Shown: in pieces, positions 53,128 through 61,868 of the stretch
How positions within the stretch are numbered: position 1 is the first letter of the stretch
Layout of the letters: every line of letters starts with the position of its first letter
From: Acidobacteriota bacterium
Lineage (GTDB): Bacteria; Acidobacteriota; Terriglobia; Acidiferrales; UBA7541
NCBI GenBank assembly: GCA_013289855.1
Contig: JABCZD010000003.1
Coordinates: 124,001 to 188,000 of the forward strand
Direction of reading: 5' to 3'
DNA length: 64,000 bases
The notes under the pieces: generated by a model
What the model was told of the DNA's origin: nothing
The model's input: the letters and a program-made list of their open reading frames with translations, nothing else
Databases searched by the model: none
Position numbers and translations under genes: made by a program

Positions 53128-53232
53128 GCGGAGCCTTTGGGCTCTCACCGAACGACCGAGAGTCTGGTTTCCTGTAAATCAGGAAACATAGCGACGAATC
53201 CGGTGGATGCGAATCCTCCCCAGCGGGACTTC
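53128..53232 (+). other. Possible second tRNA remnant (class II, Tyr-like)
   Basis: This stretch contains CTGTAAATC, the anticodon loop of tRNA-Tyr (GTA), inside a hairpin TTTCCTG-TAAAT-CAGGAAA. A T-arm-like segment follows, ending GCGAATCCTCC. The acceptor strands do not pair and the T-stem has a mismatch, so this is at best a remnant, and the match could be chance. It lies 80 bases after the tRNA-Asn remnant. Confidence 0.3.
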
Positions 53233-53242
53233 TGGCCCAAAA

Positions 53243-53271
53243 TAACTTCCGGTTAGCCCGTCACCCGTTCC
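53243..53271 (+). repeat. Kinase-flanking repeat, copy 1 (single arm)
   Basis: ACTTCCGGTTAGCCCGTCAC then CCGTTCC, 37 bases upstream of the first PD40 kinase. It matches the right arm of the hairpin at 56089-56120 and the minus-strand copy at 60325-60352. Confidence 0.6.
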
Positions 53272-53308
53272 CTATTCATATACGGCACGGTACAATCATT
53301 CGACTCTT

Positions 53309-55951
53309 ATGCCGTTGCCTCCTGGAACTCGTTTGGGTCCCTACGAGATCTCGGATTCCCTCGGTGCTGGCGGCATGGGCGAAGTCTACAAAGCCCGCGA
53401 CACGCGACTGAACCGCATTGTCGCCATCAAGGTTTCCAAAGAACAGTTCTCCGAACGATTCGAGGGCGAAGCGCACGCTGTCGCTGCCTTGAACCATGCC
53501 AACATCTGCACCCTGTACGACGTCGGACCGAACTATTTGGTGATGGAGTACATCGAAGGCGTGTCACTAAAGGGACCGTTGCCTCTTCATGAAGCGCTCA
53601 AGTATGGAACGCAGATTTGCGATGCACTTGATGCCGCCCACAAGAAGAGCATCATTCATCGCGACCTGAAGCCCGCTAATATTCTCGTCACCAAGACCGG
53701 CATCAAGCTTTTAGACTTCGGCCTCGCAAAAATCGCGAAAACGACCAAGTCGCCAAACGATGCCACTCTCACCATGGCGCTAACCGGTAAGAACGAGATC
53801 GTAGGCACCCTTTACTATATGTCGCCGGAGCAGTTGCAAGCGCAAGCCACTGGTCAGGAAATCGATGCCCGCAGCGACATCTTCTCCTTTGGCTTGGTCC
53901 TCTATGAAATGCTTACGGGCAAGCGCGCATTCGGTGGTTCCTCCCCTGCTACCGTAATTGCTGCCATCATGGAACGCCCGGCCCCGTCAATTAGCGGGGT
54001 TGCCCCGCCGGCTTTGGACCGAGTTCTGAAACGGTGTTTGGAGAAAGACCCTGAAAACCGCTGGCAAAGCGCGCGCGATCTAAAAGCCGAGCTGGAATGG
54101 ATTGAACAACCCTCCAGTGAAGTGGGCGCCGTACCTGCTGCAATTGCTCGCCATCGACCCCTGCCATGGATCGCAGCAGGGGTCCTGGCCTTAGTGGCGG
54201 CAGTCGCATCATGGATCGCGTATCGCTCCATACGCCCTGCGGAACTGAAGCCTTTGGTTCGCTTGGATGTGGATCTGGGCCGTGACGTTTATTTGAACGC
54301 CTTGGGTGGATCTGACGTAATTATTTCGCCTGACGGCACGCGCATTGCCTATTTGTCCCGCGGTCACCTTTTCACGCGCAGGCTCGATCAACCGATTGCC
54401 GCCGAGCTGGCCATCACCCAAGGTGCGACCAGCCCGTTCTTTTCCCCCGATGGTCAGTGGATTGGCTTTACCGCAAGCGGAAAGCTGAGAAAAATCTCTG
54501 TGGAAGGCGGTACCGAGCTCGTGTTGTGCGACGCCGGATCCTCTTACACCGGCGACGATTGGGGTGAAGACGGCAATATTATCGCTAGCCTTCGGATCTC
54601 CGGCGGGTTGTCGCAAGTTTCCTCGTCGGGCGGCACACCCACACCGGTCACCGAGCTTCAGGGGGAAGAAAAGACTCATCGCTGGCCGCAGATTCTGCCC
54701 GGTGGCAAAGCGATACTGTTCACCGCGCAAAATTCCACGGTAGGTTTTGATGATGGCAAGATCGAAGTCATGACCCTAGCTGATCACCACAGGAAAACCC
54801 TGGAGAGCGGCGGGACCTTCGGACGTTATCTGGCTGCGACTGACGGCAAAGGCTACCTCACCTATGTGAACAGGGGAACCCTGTTCGCGGCCCCTTTCGA
54901 CCTCGAAAAGCTGGAGACAATCGGTTCGCCCGTGCCGGTGTTGCAGCAGGTTTCCTATTCTGCAATGTTTGGCTCCGCGAAGTTAAGCTTCTCGCGCACC
55001 GGGACATTCTTGTACCGCAGCCGCGAAATCGATCTCTCTCGGGTATCGATCCAATGGCTTGATGCGGATGGGAGAACGCAAACGCTAATGGACAAGCCCG
55101 GCCTCTTCGTGAATCCTCATCTCTCACCCGACGCTCAGCGGCTGGCAGTCGTGAACAACGACGAGATGTCCGGAGTTTGGATCTACGATATCCGGCGCGA
55201 CACAATGGCGCCGCTAACGGGAGAACGGAATGGAGGTCAACCAGTATGGACACCGAACGGCGAATACATCGTTTACAGAGGAGTTACTGGGATCTTCTGT
55301 GCGCGCGCCGACGGCGGGGGTAAGGCTCAGTCTCTGACTGCGAGCAAGGAATTTCAGTATCCCACGGCCTTCTCGCCAGATGGCAAACGCCTTCTGTTTC
55401 ACCAAATGGGGTCACAAGGGTTCGACATTTGGATCTTGCCAGTCGAACATGACGAAAACGGATTGAAAGCGGGTAAGGCAGAGTTGTTTCTCCACACGAA
55501 CAACGGAGGCCGGGACGCGCATTTCTCCCCTGACGGACGCTGGATCGCCTACTCTTCGAACGAATCAGGAAATCCCCAGGTGTATGTGAGCGCGTTTCCC
55601 GACACGGGGGGCCGCTGGCAAGTCTCAAGCAACGGGGGAACGTCGCCGATTTTCTCTCGAAACGGGAAGGATATCTTTTTCTTTGATGTCCCCGGCGATC
55701 GGATTATGGTGGCGAGCTACTCGGTGAGGGGTGACTCGTTCGTGGTTGAAAAGCCGCGAGTGTGGTCGAGACAAAGTGTGGCGCTGGCGCTGAGCGGCGT
55801 TTTGGGGGCCCAGTATGACGTTGCGCCCGACGGAAAGAGCATCGCCGTCAGCACCTTTGCCGGCTCGACGCAACAGGACTCTGGCCACGTGATCTTTCTC
55901 GAAAACTTCTTCGACGAATTGCAACGCAAGGTACCTTTGGGCGGCAAGTGA
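53309..55951 (+). CDS. Ser/Thr protein kinase with TM segment and PD40/TolB propeller
   Basis: The 880-residue protein has a Hanks-type kinase domain (about 11-270): LGAGGMGEVYKARDTRLNR, IVAIKVSK, IIHRDLKPANILV, LLDFGLAKIAK and GTLYYMSPEQLQ. A membrane helix near 290-308 (LPWIAAGVLALVAAVASWIA) follows. The periplasmic C-terminal part is built of PD40/WD40-like beta-propeller repeats (IISPDGTRIAYLSRG, FFSPDGQWIGFTASG, HLSPDAQRLAVVNND, HFSPDGRWIAYSSNESGNPQ). This is the common acidobacterial sensor-kinase design, in which the propeller probably senses an extracytoplasmic ligand or protein. It is paralogous to the kinase at 57578 and points towards it. A TACAAT 12 bases before the ATG may be its -10. 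Confidence 0.93.
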   Translation: MPLPPGTRLGPYEISDSLGAGGMGEVYKARDTRLNRIVAIKVSKEQFSERFEGEAHAVAALNHANICTLYDVGPNYLVMEYIEGVSLKGPLPLHEALKYGTQICDALDAAHKKSIIHRDLKPANILVTKTGIKLLDFGLAKIAKTTKSPNDATLTMALTGKNEIVGTLYYMSPEQLQAQATGQEIDARSDIFSFGLVLYEMLTGKRAFGGSSPATVIAAIMERPAPSISGVAPPALDRVLKRCLEKDPENRWQSARDLKAELEWIEQPSSEVGAVPAAIARHRPLPWIAAGVLALVAAVASWIAYRSIRPAELKPLVRLDVDLGRDVYLNALGGSDVIISPDGTRIAYLSRGHLFTRRLDQPIAAELAITQGATSPFFSPDGQWIGFTASGKLRKISVEGGTELVLCDAGSSYTGDDWGEDGNIIASLRISGGLSQVSSSGGTPTPVTELQGEEKTHRWPQILPGGKAILFTAQNSTVGFDDGKIEVMTLADHHRKTLESGGTFGRYLAATDGKGYLTYVNRGTLFAAPFDLEKLETIGSPVPVLQQVSYSAMFGSAKLSFSRTGTFLYRSREIDLSRVSIQWLDADGRTQTLMDKPGLFVNPHLSPDAQRLAVVNNDEMSGVWIYDIRRDTMAPLTGERNGGQPVWTPNGEYIVYRGVTGIFCARADGGGKAQSLTASKEFQYPTAFSPDGKRLLFHQMGSQGFDIWILPVEHDENGLKAGKAELFLHTNNGGRDAHFSPDGRWIAYSSNESGNPQVYVSAFPDTGGRWQVSSNGGTSPIFSRNGKDIFFFDVPGDRIMVASYSVRGDSFVVEKPRVWSRQSVALALSGVLGAQYDVAPDGKSIAVSTFAGSTQQDSGHVIFLENFFDELQRKVPLGGK

Positions 55952-56040
55952 TCTTCTAATTCCGAACGGAAAGTTCTGCCAGCAATCCGGACAACTGTTC
56001 GCACTAGATTTTTGTGACACGGACTCTTTGGATTCAACCC

Positions 56041-56120
56041 CGGTTGTCGGCAATCCGGAAGTAATGGGGCAAATCGGCTCTTCTGGAGATTACTTCCGGC
56101 TTGCCCGTTACCCGTCCGGA
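56041..56120 (+). repeat. Kinase-flanking repeat, copy 2 (hairpin)
   Basis: The inverted repeat 56050-56065 (GCAATCCGGAAGTAAT) pairs with 56089-56104 (ATTACTTCCGGCTTGC) with one mismatch. It continues into CCGTTACCCGTCCGG, the tail also seen at copy 1. It lies about 100 bases beyond the kinase stop. The rest of the gap 55952-56253 has no gene. Confidence 0.65.
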
Positions 56121-56253
56121 ATCAGCATTGCTACTTGTGGACTCTTCAGAACCAGTTTCCTGGGCAGCAAAGGGGAAATGCCACTTCTCCGATTGCGCGT
56201 TAATCAGGTGGCTTGGGCAGTAGCGGTGTCGTAGGGTACCTTGTCGTGTCGTG

Positions 56254-57258
56254 TTATTTCAAGCTTGTCAGGAACTCATCGAGCAAATTGTTGAACTTAT
56301 CGGCGTCATCGACAAAAAGCGCGTGCCCGACATCCTCAAAAAGTTCAAATCTCGCACCGAGAATACTTTTCTGCATCTCCTGAAATTGCGGCACCAAATC
56401 CTTGTTCGCGCCTATGATCAGCGTCGGCTTGTTGATTTTCGCGATTGCTGGCCGGCTATCGCTTGTAAACGTAGCAAGCCCTATGGCGACCGCTGAATCG
56501 GTGGGCGTGGCCAGCGAGCCTTTGATTAGCTTCTGCACGTATTCTTCCGCTTGAGGCTTGCGAAACATCGAGCGCACGAAGCCATCCGTCATCTGTAAAC
56601 GATTCGCCTGCATCCCTTTGAGGAACTCGATGCTGCCTTTAATGTACTCCGGTGTGAGATCGAGAGCCGCGACGCCGTCCACCAAGACAATTCCTGCTAG
56701 AGCGCTCGTGCCGAACTGATCCAGGTAGGCCGCGATCTCCGGAACCCCCATCGACCAGCCCACCAGCACCACCGGCGCGAGACGCAATTGCTCGATGACC
56801 GCCTTCATGTCCCTGGCGTGTGCTGCGGGGTAATCGCCCTCGCCCGTCTTCGCCGATTCGCCCTGCGACCTCAGATCCATCGCCACAACGTGATACTTAG
56901 CCGAGAAATGGACGATTTGCTTTTCCCATATCCATGCGGGCATGGTGAAACCCGGCACAAATAGAATGGAAGGGACCTCGTGCGGTCCGGTTACGGTGAC
57001 ACTGCCCTTCATCGGTGTGACGGGGGGAGGAACTGCGTCGCCCTCTTCCGTGTTTCCGACTGGCACCTTCGAGCGGCCGGCCTCGATGTAATGAATCTTA
57101 GCCCCGTCCCAGGATGTAACGAAACCGCTCTGTGCGGACGGATTCTTGTCCTTCGACGGTGCAGGCGACGCCGCAGCCGAACTCGCGTAGCCCCAAAGCA
57201 AAACGCAGAACCAAGCGACGGCAAATAGCTTCGAGCTTCTACGTGCTCTTCTTAACAT
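56254..57258 (-). CDS. Exported alpha/beta hydrolase
   Basis: The 334-residue protein has a signal peptide (LFAVAWFCVLLWGYASSAAA, cleavage near residue 30). An alpha/beta-hydrolase fold follows: SILFVPGFTMPAWIWEKQIV (oxyanion strand/loop), VVAMDLRSQGES, the nucleophile elbow VVLVGWSMGVPE, and the C-terminal His in FEDVGHALFVDD. The acid residue is probably in LIIGANKDLVP. The fold is typical of esterases, lipases and haloperoxidase-like enzymes; substrate unknown. It lies between two inverted, paralogous PD40 kinase genes and may be under their control, which is inference. Confidence 0.92.
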   Translation of the reverse strand: MLRRARRSSKLFAVAWFCVLLWGYASSAAASPAPSKDKNPSAQSGFVTSWDGAKIHYIEAGRSKVPVGNTEEGDAVPPPVTPMKGSVTVTGPHEVPSILFVPGFTMPAWIWEKQIVHFSAKYHVVAMDLRSQGESAKTGEGDYPAAHARDMKAVIEQLRLAPVVLVGWSMGVPEIAAYLDQFGTSALAGIVLVDGVAALDLTPEYIKGSIEFLKGMQANRLQMTDGFVRSMFRKPQAEEYVQKLIKGSLATPTDSAVAIGLATFTSDSRPAIAKINKPTLIIGANKDLVPQFQEMQKSILGARFELFEDVGHALFVDDADKFNNLLDEFLTSLK

Positions 57259-57450
57259 TTTCGCCTGAGCCTCGCCTGATCTTGGGTCTAATCCGAAATT
57301 TCCATTTCAGCTTCCAAGCCGACGGATAACGTACACCCATCCGCGAGTCCATTACAACGGACCGATCCATTTGGATGGTTGGTCGCCAGACTAGTGGATT
57401 CGGGTCTCCAAAAACGGCCTGAGATTGGCAAACCAGATTCCGGGTGGGTA

Positions 57451-57505
57451 GTCGGCAACCCTTCCTTTACTCGGATTGAGGAAGGGTTGCCCGTCATCCG
57501 ACCAC
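57451..57505. repeat. Kinase-flanking repeat, copy 3 (hairpin)
   Basis: GTCG then the stem GCAACCCTTCC (57455-57465), a 14-base loop, and GGAAGGGTTGC (57480-57490), followed by CCGTCATCCGAC. The flanks GTCGGCAA and TTGCCCGTC match copy 2, although the stem sequence differs. It lies about 75-125 bases beyond the stop of the second kinase. No gene is seen in the rest of the 57259-57577 gap. Confidence 0.65.
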
Positions 57506-57577
57506 GGTCGCGGATTTAACCCCGTTGATTCCGTTAAACAGACCTGAGAGGTCCGAGCGGTGTGCCAGCCACCAGTG

Positions 57578-60226
57578 TCATTTGTTCAGCTTTGCGGGCC
57601 AGTTAAGGACGACGGACATGGGCTGGGTCTCTGCCTGTTTCACTTGTGTGTTAATCAGGAAGCGCTGCCCGTCGCGGCTCACGTCATAGACGAACAGTTC
57701 CGTGCGGGCGGCTCGCTGCCGGGGAGTGGCCGGGAAAAGAGCGACGGGCGTGCCTGAATCGAACTTGGCGCCCGTTGTCACCGGCGCGGCCATCATTTTG
57801 CCGTCCGAGGAAAGGTAAAACAGCTCTTTGCCGTCCCCTCGCCACCGGGCCTGCTCTCCTCCAGTCGTCGAGACTCGCCACTTGCCGTGTGCAACCGGAA
57901 AGGAGGTTACGTAAATCTCCCATTTCCCGCTCTCATTGGATGCGTACGTCACCCACTTCCCGTCCGGGGAAAATTGGCCATTGCTTAGGACAGATTCGGC
58001 TTTCAGGAACAGACTGTTTTTTTGCTCCGGGAACGTTACAAACCACAAGTCTGTGGCTCGATTATAGAGGAGGTACTTTCCGTCTCCGGACCAATCGGTC
58101 GGAAATTTGTCCAAGTCATCCTGCACAATCCGCTTTTCTTCTTGCGTACCGTCGGAGTTCTTCATATATAGGTCGAAGTGAAATTGCGGATTAGAGCTAA
58201 ATACCAACCGTGTGGCGTCGGGGCTCCAGATCGGCACGCCGTGAAAACCGAAGCCGAAAGTAAGTTGCTTGGCGCTCTCGAGTTGCAACTCATAGGTCCA
58301 GACGTCGACTTTTAGGTTCTGGTTCGCCGTGTCGATCTTGTCTACGGCCACTGATTTCCCATTCGGAGCTAGTGCCACGTTGAGATACACATCCGGCTTA
58401 CCCACCCTGCCGACTTCATTCCCCTTGCGGTCGAACCAGACGGGTTGCGAAAGGGCGACACCACTGCCACTCTGAGTGATCATCAGGCCATTATCGGAGA
58501 CCGTGAACATCGCCCTGGCGACTTGTGGCAGATACTGGATATCTGTCAGGATGGCCGTTGGCTCCCCTGTCAGTACGAATCGTTTCTGATCGAATCGCTG
58601 GGCGAGCAGAGTCTTCTCACGGTAAAACAGAAGGTAGCCCGGCGCGGCATAGGCCGCGTTCGCAGTGGCTTCCACGACGAACCGCTTTTCGCTGGAATCC
58701 AGTGAACCCACGAAGATGGCGTCCACGCCTATCTGCCCAGAAAAATTGCTTGCCAGATACAGGTAATGCTTTCCGTCGGGAAGAAATACGGGCCAGCGAT
58801 GGCTGTGTTCGCCACGTTTCCCGTCCGGGTTGCTGATCTGCGTGGGATTTCCACCTGATGCCAAGACGCGATACAGGCCTCCCCCTACTGACGCGTCAGG
58901 CGTGAAAACAATCACGCCGTCCTTGTTCCATGTACCGCCTCGGCCCGAGGGCGCGTCGCAGACCGCCTGCACCGAGCCACCTGATAACTCCAGTTTCTTC
59001 AATTTTCCGTCGGCAAAGAACGCAAGAAATCGACTGTCAGCTGACCAGAACGGATAGCTGGCGCCCCCGGTATCGGCAAGGCTCCTAGCGCCCGGCGATC
59101 CCAGTTCGTAAATCCAGATCGCATTCTTGCGAGCAGATTCCAAGTAGCCGACTACGGCGACAGTGTGCCCATTTGGAGCTATCGCAATGTCATCGGCCGC
59201 AAATGACAGCGGCGCATTAAATTGCATCGTTTGTTCTGAAGGCTTGGAGCTTCGCCACCAGATGACCGTTACAATCAGAGCGACGAGCAAAGCGCAGGAG
59301 ATGAGCCATGATAAAGTTTCTCGGGTCCTTCTTGCTGGTGTTAATGACGGAGTCCCCGTGTGCCCGCCACTCTCGGCAATCCACTTCAACTCAGCTCCGA
59401 GGTCGCATGCGGATTGCCACCTGTCGTCGGGCTCTTTGGCAAGACAGCGTTTGACGATGCGGTCCAGCGAGGGCGGTGACGATGGCGCCAGCTCCCTGAT
59501 CGGCTTGGGATCGACTGACAGAATCGCAGCGATCAGGCTCGCTCTGGTTTTCCCGTTGAACGCAGGTCTGCCTGTGGCCATCTCGTAGAGCACTTCTCCG
59601 AAGGCAAAGATGTCGGTGCGTGAGTCTGCTTCCCGCCCTTCCAACTGCTCTGGCGCCATGTACTGGAATGTGCCAACGATAGTGCCTTCGGCCGTAAGCT
59701 TCTTGTCCGATGTCATTTCCGTCAGCTCGTTAGCGATCGGCGCCGTTTCAGGATTGAGCTTCGCCAAACCGAAGTCCATCAACTTCACTCCCGATTTGGT
59801 GAGCATGATGTTGCTGGGCTTGATATCCCTATGGATTATCCCTTGCCGGTGCGCCTTATCCAAAGCATCTGCAAGCTCGATGGCATATTTCAGAACTTCC
59901 TGAGTGGGCAGTGAACCCTTCTTCAGTTTCTTCTCCAGCGTCTCGCCTTCGAGGTACTCCAATACGAGGTAGTCCACTCTATCCTGATGTCCGATGTCAT
60001 GCAGTGTGCAGATGTGGGGATGTGAAAGGGTTGAGATGGATCGAGCTTCGCGTTCAAACCGCTGCCTCTTCTCGGGATCCTGGGCCAGCTCGAAAGGCAA
60101 TACCTTCACCGCTACGATGCGGTCCAAGCGGGTGTCTTTGGCGCGATAAACCTCGCCCATGCCGCCAGCTCCGGCAGCGGATATTATCTCGTAAGGCCCG
60201 AAGCGAGTTCCTGCGGCGATAGGCAT
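57578..60226 (-). CDS. Ser/Thr protein kinase with TM segment and PD40/TolB propeller (second paralogue)
   Basis: The 882-residue protein has the same architecture as the kinase at 53309. Kinase domain about 11-275: GAGGMGEVYRAKDTRLDRIV, VKVLPFELA, IIHRDIKPSNIML, LMDFGLAKLNPE, GTFQYMAPEQLEG. A membrane helix lies near 315-333 (LISCALLVALIVTVIWW). A propeller with repeats such as IAIAPNGHTVAVVGY, WSADSRFLAFFADG, WSPDATRLVFSSNP and QFSPDGKWVTYASNESG follows. It differs in having a fuller activation loop. Head-to-tail inversion relative to the first kinase, and similar flanking repeats, suggest duplication. Confidence 0.93.
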   Translation of the reverse strand: MPIAAGTRFGPYEIISAAGAGGMGEVYRAKDTRLDRIVAVKVLPFELAQDPEKRQRFEREARSISTLSHPHICTLHDIGHQDRVDYLVLEYLEGETLEKKLKKGSLPTQEVLKYAIELADALDKAHRQGIIHRDIKPSNIMLTKSGVKLMDFGLAKLNPETAPIANELTEMTSDKKLTAEGTIVGTFQYMAPEQLEGREADSRTDIFAFGEVLYEMATGRPAFNGKTRASLIAAILSVDPKPIRELAPSSPPSLDRIVKRCLAKEPDDRWQSACDLGAELKWIAESGGHTGTPSLTPARRTRETLSWLISCALLVALIVTVIWWRSSKPSEQTMQFNAPLSFAADDIAIAPNGHTVAVVGYLESARKNAIWIYELGSPGARSLADTGGASYPFWSADSRFLAFFADGKLKKLELSGGSVQAVCDAPSGRGGTWNKDGVIVFTPDASVGGGLYRVLASGGNPTQISNPDGKRGEHSHRWPVFLPDGKHYLYLASNFSGQIGVDAIFVGSLDSSEKRFVVEATANAAYAAPGYLLFYREKTLLAQRFDQKRFVLTGEPTAILTDIQYLPQVARAMFTVSDNGLMITQSGSGVALSQPVWFDRKGNEVGRVGKPDVYLNVALAPNGKSVAVDKIDTANQNLKVDVWTYELQLESAKQLTFGFGFHGVPIWSPDATRLVFSSNPQFHFDLYMKNSDGTQEEKRIVQDDLDKFPTDWSGDGKYLLYNRATDLWFVTFPEQKNSLFLKAESVLSNGQFSPDGKWVTYASNESGKWEIYVTSFPVAHGKWRVSTTGGEQARWRGDGKELFYLSSDGKMMAAPVTTGAKFDSGTPVALFPATPRQRAARTELFVYDVSRDGQRFLINTQVKQAETQPMSVVLNWPAKLNK

Positions 60227-60635
60227 GGGGAATCCCGCAGATTATAGCCCTCCACAAGGAAGACGGTGCGGTTATCTTCTGCGGAACGGTTTAGCCGCGG
60301 CAGTGTTGACCGAACCGACCAACTCCCGGACGGTCGGCAATCCGGAAACTATCCGGAGACTGGCTCGCAAGACATTCTCGGCCTGTTTGCAAATACCTTC
60401 TTGGGTGCAGGATTGGGTGCAGCTAGAAGAGGAGAATGGCTCCGATGTTCGTGTAAGCGACACCAGATAGGGCACTCAGACTTTTGACCTCCTCGGCTGG
60501 TTGGCGAAGAGTTTTCGAGGTGTGTCGTTTCGCACAGACTGTTGGCGCGTCTTTTGGTTGAATGGACATGCAAACGCAGAGCATGAAAATTTCACCCAAT
60601 GAGTGTGCGGCGCCCTGGCGGCGTTCAGGACGGAT
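60227..60635. other. Intergenic region upstream of the second kinase and a Crp/Fnr gene
   Basis: This divergent gap should hold promoters for both genes. It contains kinase-flanking repeat copy 4 (listed separately). Several short open frames overlap here on both strands, but none has a ribosome binding site or a recognisable domain. Confidence 0.4.
60325..60352 (-). repeat. Kinase-flanking repeat, copy 4 (single arm)
   Basis: On the minus strand the sequence reads AGTTTCCGGATTGCCGACCG then TCCGG, about 100 bases upstream of the second kinase. It resembles copy 1 upstream of the first kinase, in the same orientation relative to the gene. Confidence 0.5.
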
Positions 60636-61385
60636 ATGAGCGGGAAAAATTTTCGCGTGGCGCAATCGGTGGAACGGACCAACTCCGAGGGAAAACCCGT
60701 TAAGAACAGGGTGCTGTTGTCCATGCCCGACAACGAATACCAGTTGATGCGCGCGGACTTAACGTTTATCGACCTGCCGGGTCACCTCAGCCTGCACGAG
60801 CCGACGCAGAAAATCGAGTTCGTGTATTTTCCGAACCGCGGAATGGTTTCTCAAGTGGTAGTGACCAAGGACGGTCGAACGGTGGAAGTGGGTGTAGTGG
60901 GGAGCGAGGGATACGTTGGGGCAGGACTGGCGGCGGGCTTGAGCAGAAGTTCCGTCCGCGAAATCATGCAGATCGCCGGCGATGGCTTCCGAATGATGGG
61001 CAATGCGCTGGAACGCATTCTGCGGTCCACTCCGCAGCTACAGGTGTTATTGAACAGGCATACCGGCCTGCAAGGAATGCAAGTGGCCCAGACCGCGGCG
61101 TGCAACCGGCTGCACGATATACAGCAGCGTCTCTCCAGGTGGCTGCTGATGACGCAGGATCGCGTGCATTCCGGGGTGCTTCCGATCACCCACGATTTCA
61201 TCGCCACGATGATGGGCACGGACCGCTCCACGGTGAGTCTGGCAGCGTCGGTACTGCAAAAAAAAGGAACCATCGATTACGTGCGAGGCGCAGTGAAGAT
61301 TTTGGACCGCAGGAAACTGGAAAAATCCGCGTGTGAATGCTACGGCGTGATTCAACAGTTCGAGGACGACCTCGGACTGCGCTAG
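60636..61385 (+). CDS. Crp/Fnr-family transcriptional regulator
   Basis: From ATG 60636 the product is 249 residues; an earlier in-frame start at 60603 is possible. The N-terminal cyclic-nucleotide-binding-like domain (about 25-150) shows KIEFVYFPNRGMVSQVVVTK, TVEVGVVGSEGYVGAGLAAG and IMQIAGDGFRMMGNALERIL. The phosphate-binding cassette is not conserved, so cAMP binding is unlikely. The C-terminal winged helix has LSRWLLMTQDRV, LPITHDFIATMMGTDRSTVS and LAASVLQKKGTIDYVRGAVK. Such regulators are numerous in Acidobacteriota, and their signals are mostly unknown. A second member is encoded 480 bases away on the opposite strand. Confidence 0.9.
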   Translation: MSGKNFRVAQSVERTNSEGKPVKNRVLLSMPDNEYQLMRADLTFIDLPGHLSLHEPTQKIEFVYFPNRGMVSQVVVTKDGRTVEVGVVGSEGYVGAGLAAGLSRSSVREIMQIAGDGFRMMGNALERILRSTPQLQVLLNRHTGLQGMQVAQTAACNRLHDIQQRLSRWLLMTQDRVHSGVLPITHDFIATMMGTDRSTVSLAASVLQKKGTIDYVRGAVKILDRRKLEKSACECYGVIQQFEDDLGLR

Positions 61386-61555
61386 CAATTCCCAGTAGTG
61401 TCGGATACCCCACAGACAATCAGCTCTTTCCATCGCTAAGGTACGCGGGACCCGTGTGCTCGCGCTGACGTAGGCGCGCGCTTGCGAAGCGGCGCGTTAG
61501 GCGGGACTTCGCTCGCGGCAGAGCAGCGAGCGGTTTCTTGCCGCCGCAGTCCCCA

Positions 61556-61831
61556 ATGCAGAGCAATGTTTCACCTTCTTTTCCAGAAGGCTTAGACGCA
61601 CCAAATCGCGAGGTGGCAAAGGAGCCGATGCGTCGCAAACTGGTTTGGGTGGAGAAACCAAATTTTCAGCGCTGGACTTGTACGGAATGCGGCTGGGAGT
61701 TCAATCCTTCATGGCCGCTGGTCGGCAAAACCATTGAGGAGATGAAAGAGAATTTCGGACAACAGCTCGAAAAGGAGTTCGCAGCGCATGTCTGCGCCGA
61801 ACATCCGAGGGACACAAAAAATCCCCATTAA
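61556..61831 (+). CDS. Small zinc-ribbon-like protein
   Basis: The product is about 91 residues from ATG 61556; an in-frame ATG lies six codons earlier. It contains RWTCTECGWEFNPSWPLVGK followed by a helix (IEEMKENFGQQLEKEFAAHV) and CAEHPR. The CxxC pair and the later His-Val-Cys-x2-His ligands could form one zinc site, like a C2H2 or zinc-ribbon knuckle. I recall similar short proteins as frequent in Acidobacteriota genomes without known function. It lies between two convergent-facing Crp/Fnr genes. Confidence 0.7.
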   Translation: MQSNVSPSFPEGLDAPNREVAKEPMRRKLVWVEKPNFQRWTCTECGWEFNPSWPLVGKTIEEMKENFGQQLEKEFAAHVCAEHPRDTKNPH

Positions 61832-61868
61832 GCCAAGGCTTTCGGATCGGACTAGCGCGCGAGCTGAA

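Noticed and set aside
53243..60352. Integron attC-like cassettes around the kinases
   Set aside because: The hairpins lack the core GTTRRRY/RYYYAAC sites and no integrase is present, so only a general repeat is claimed.
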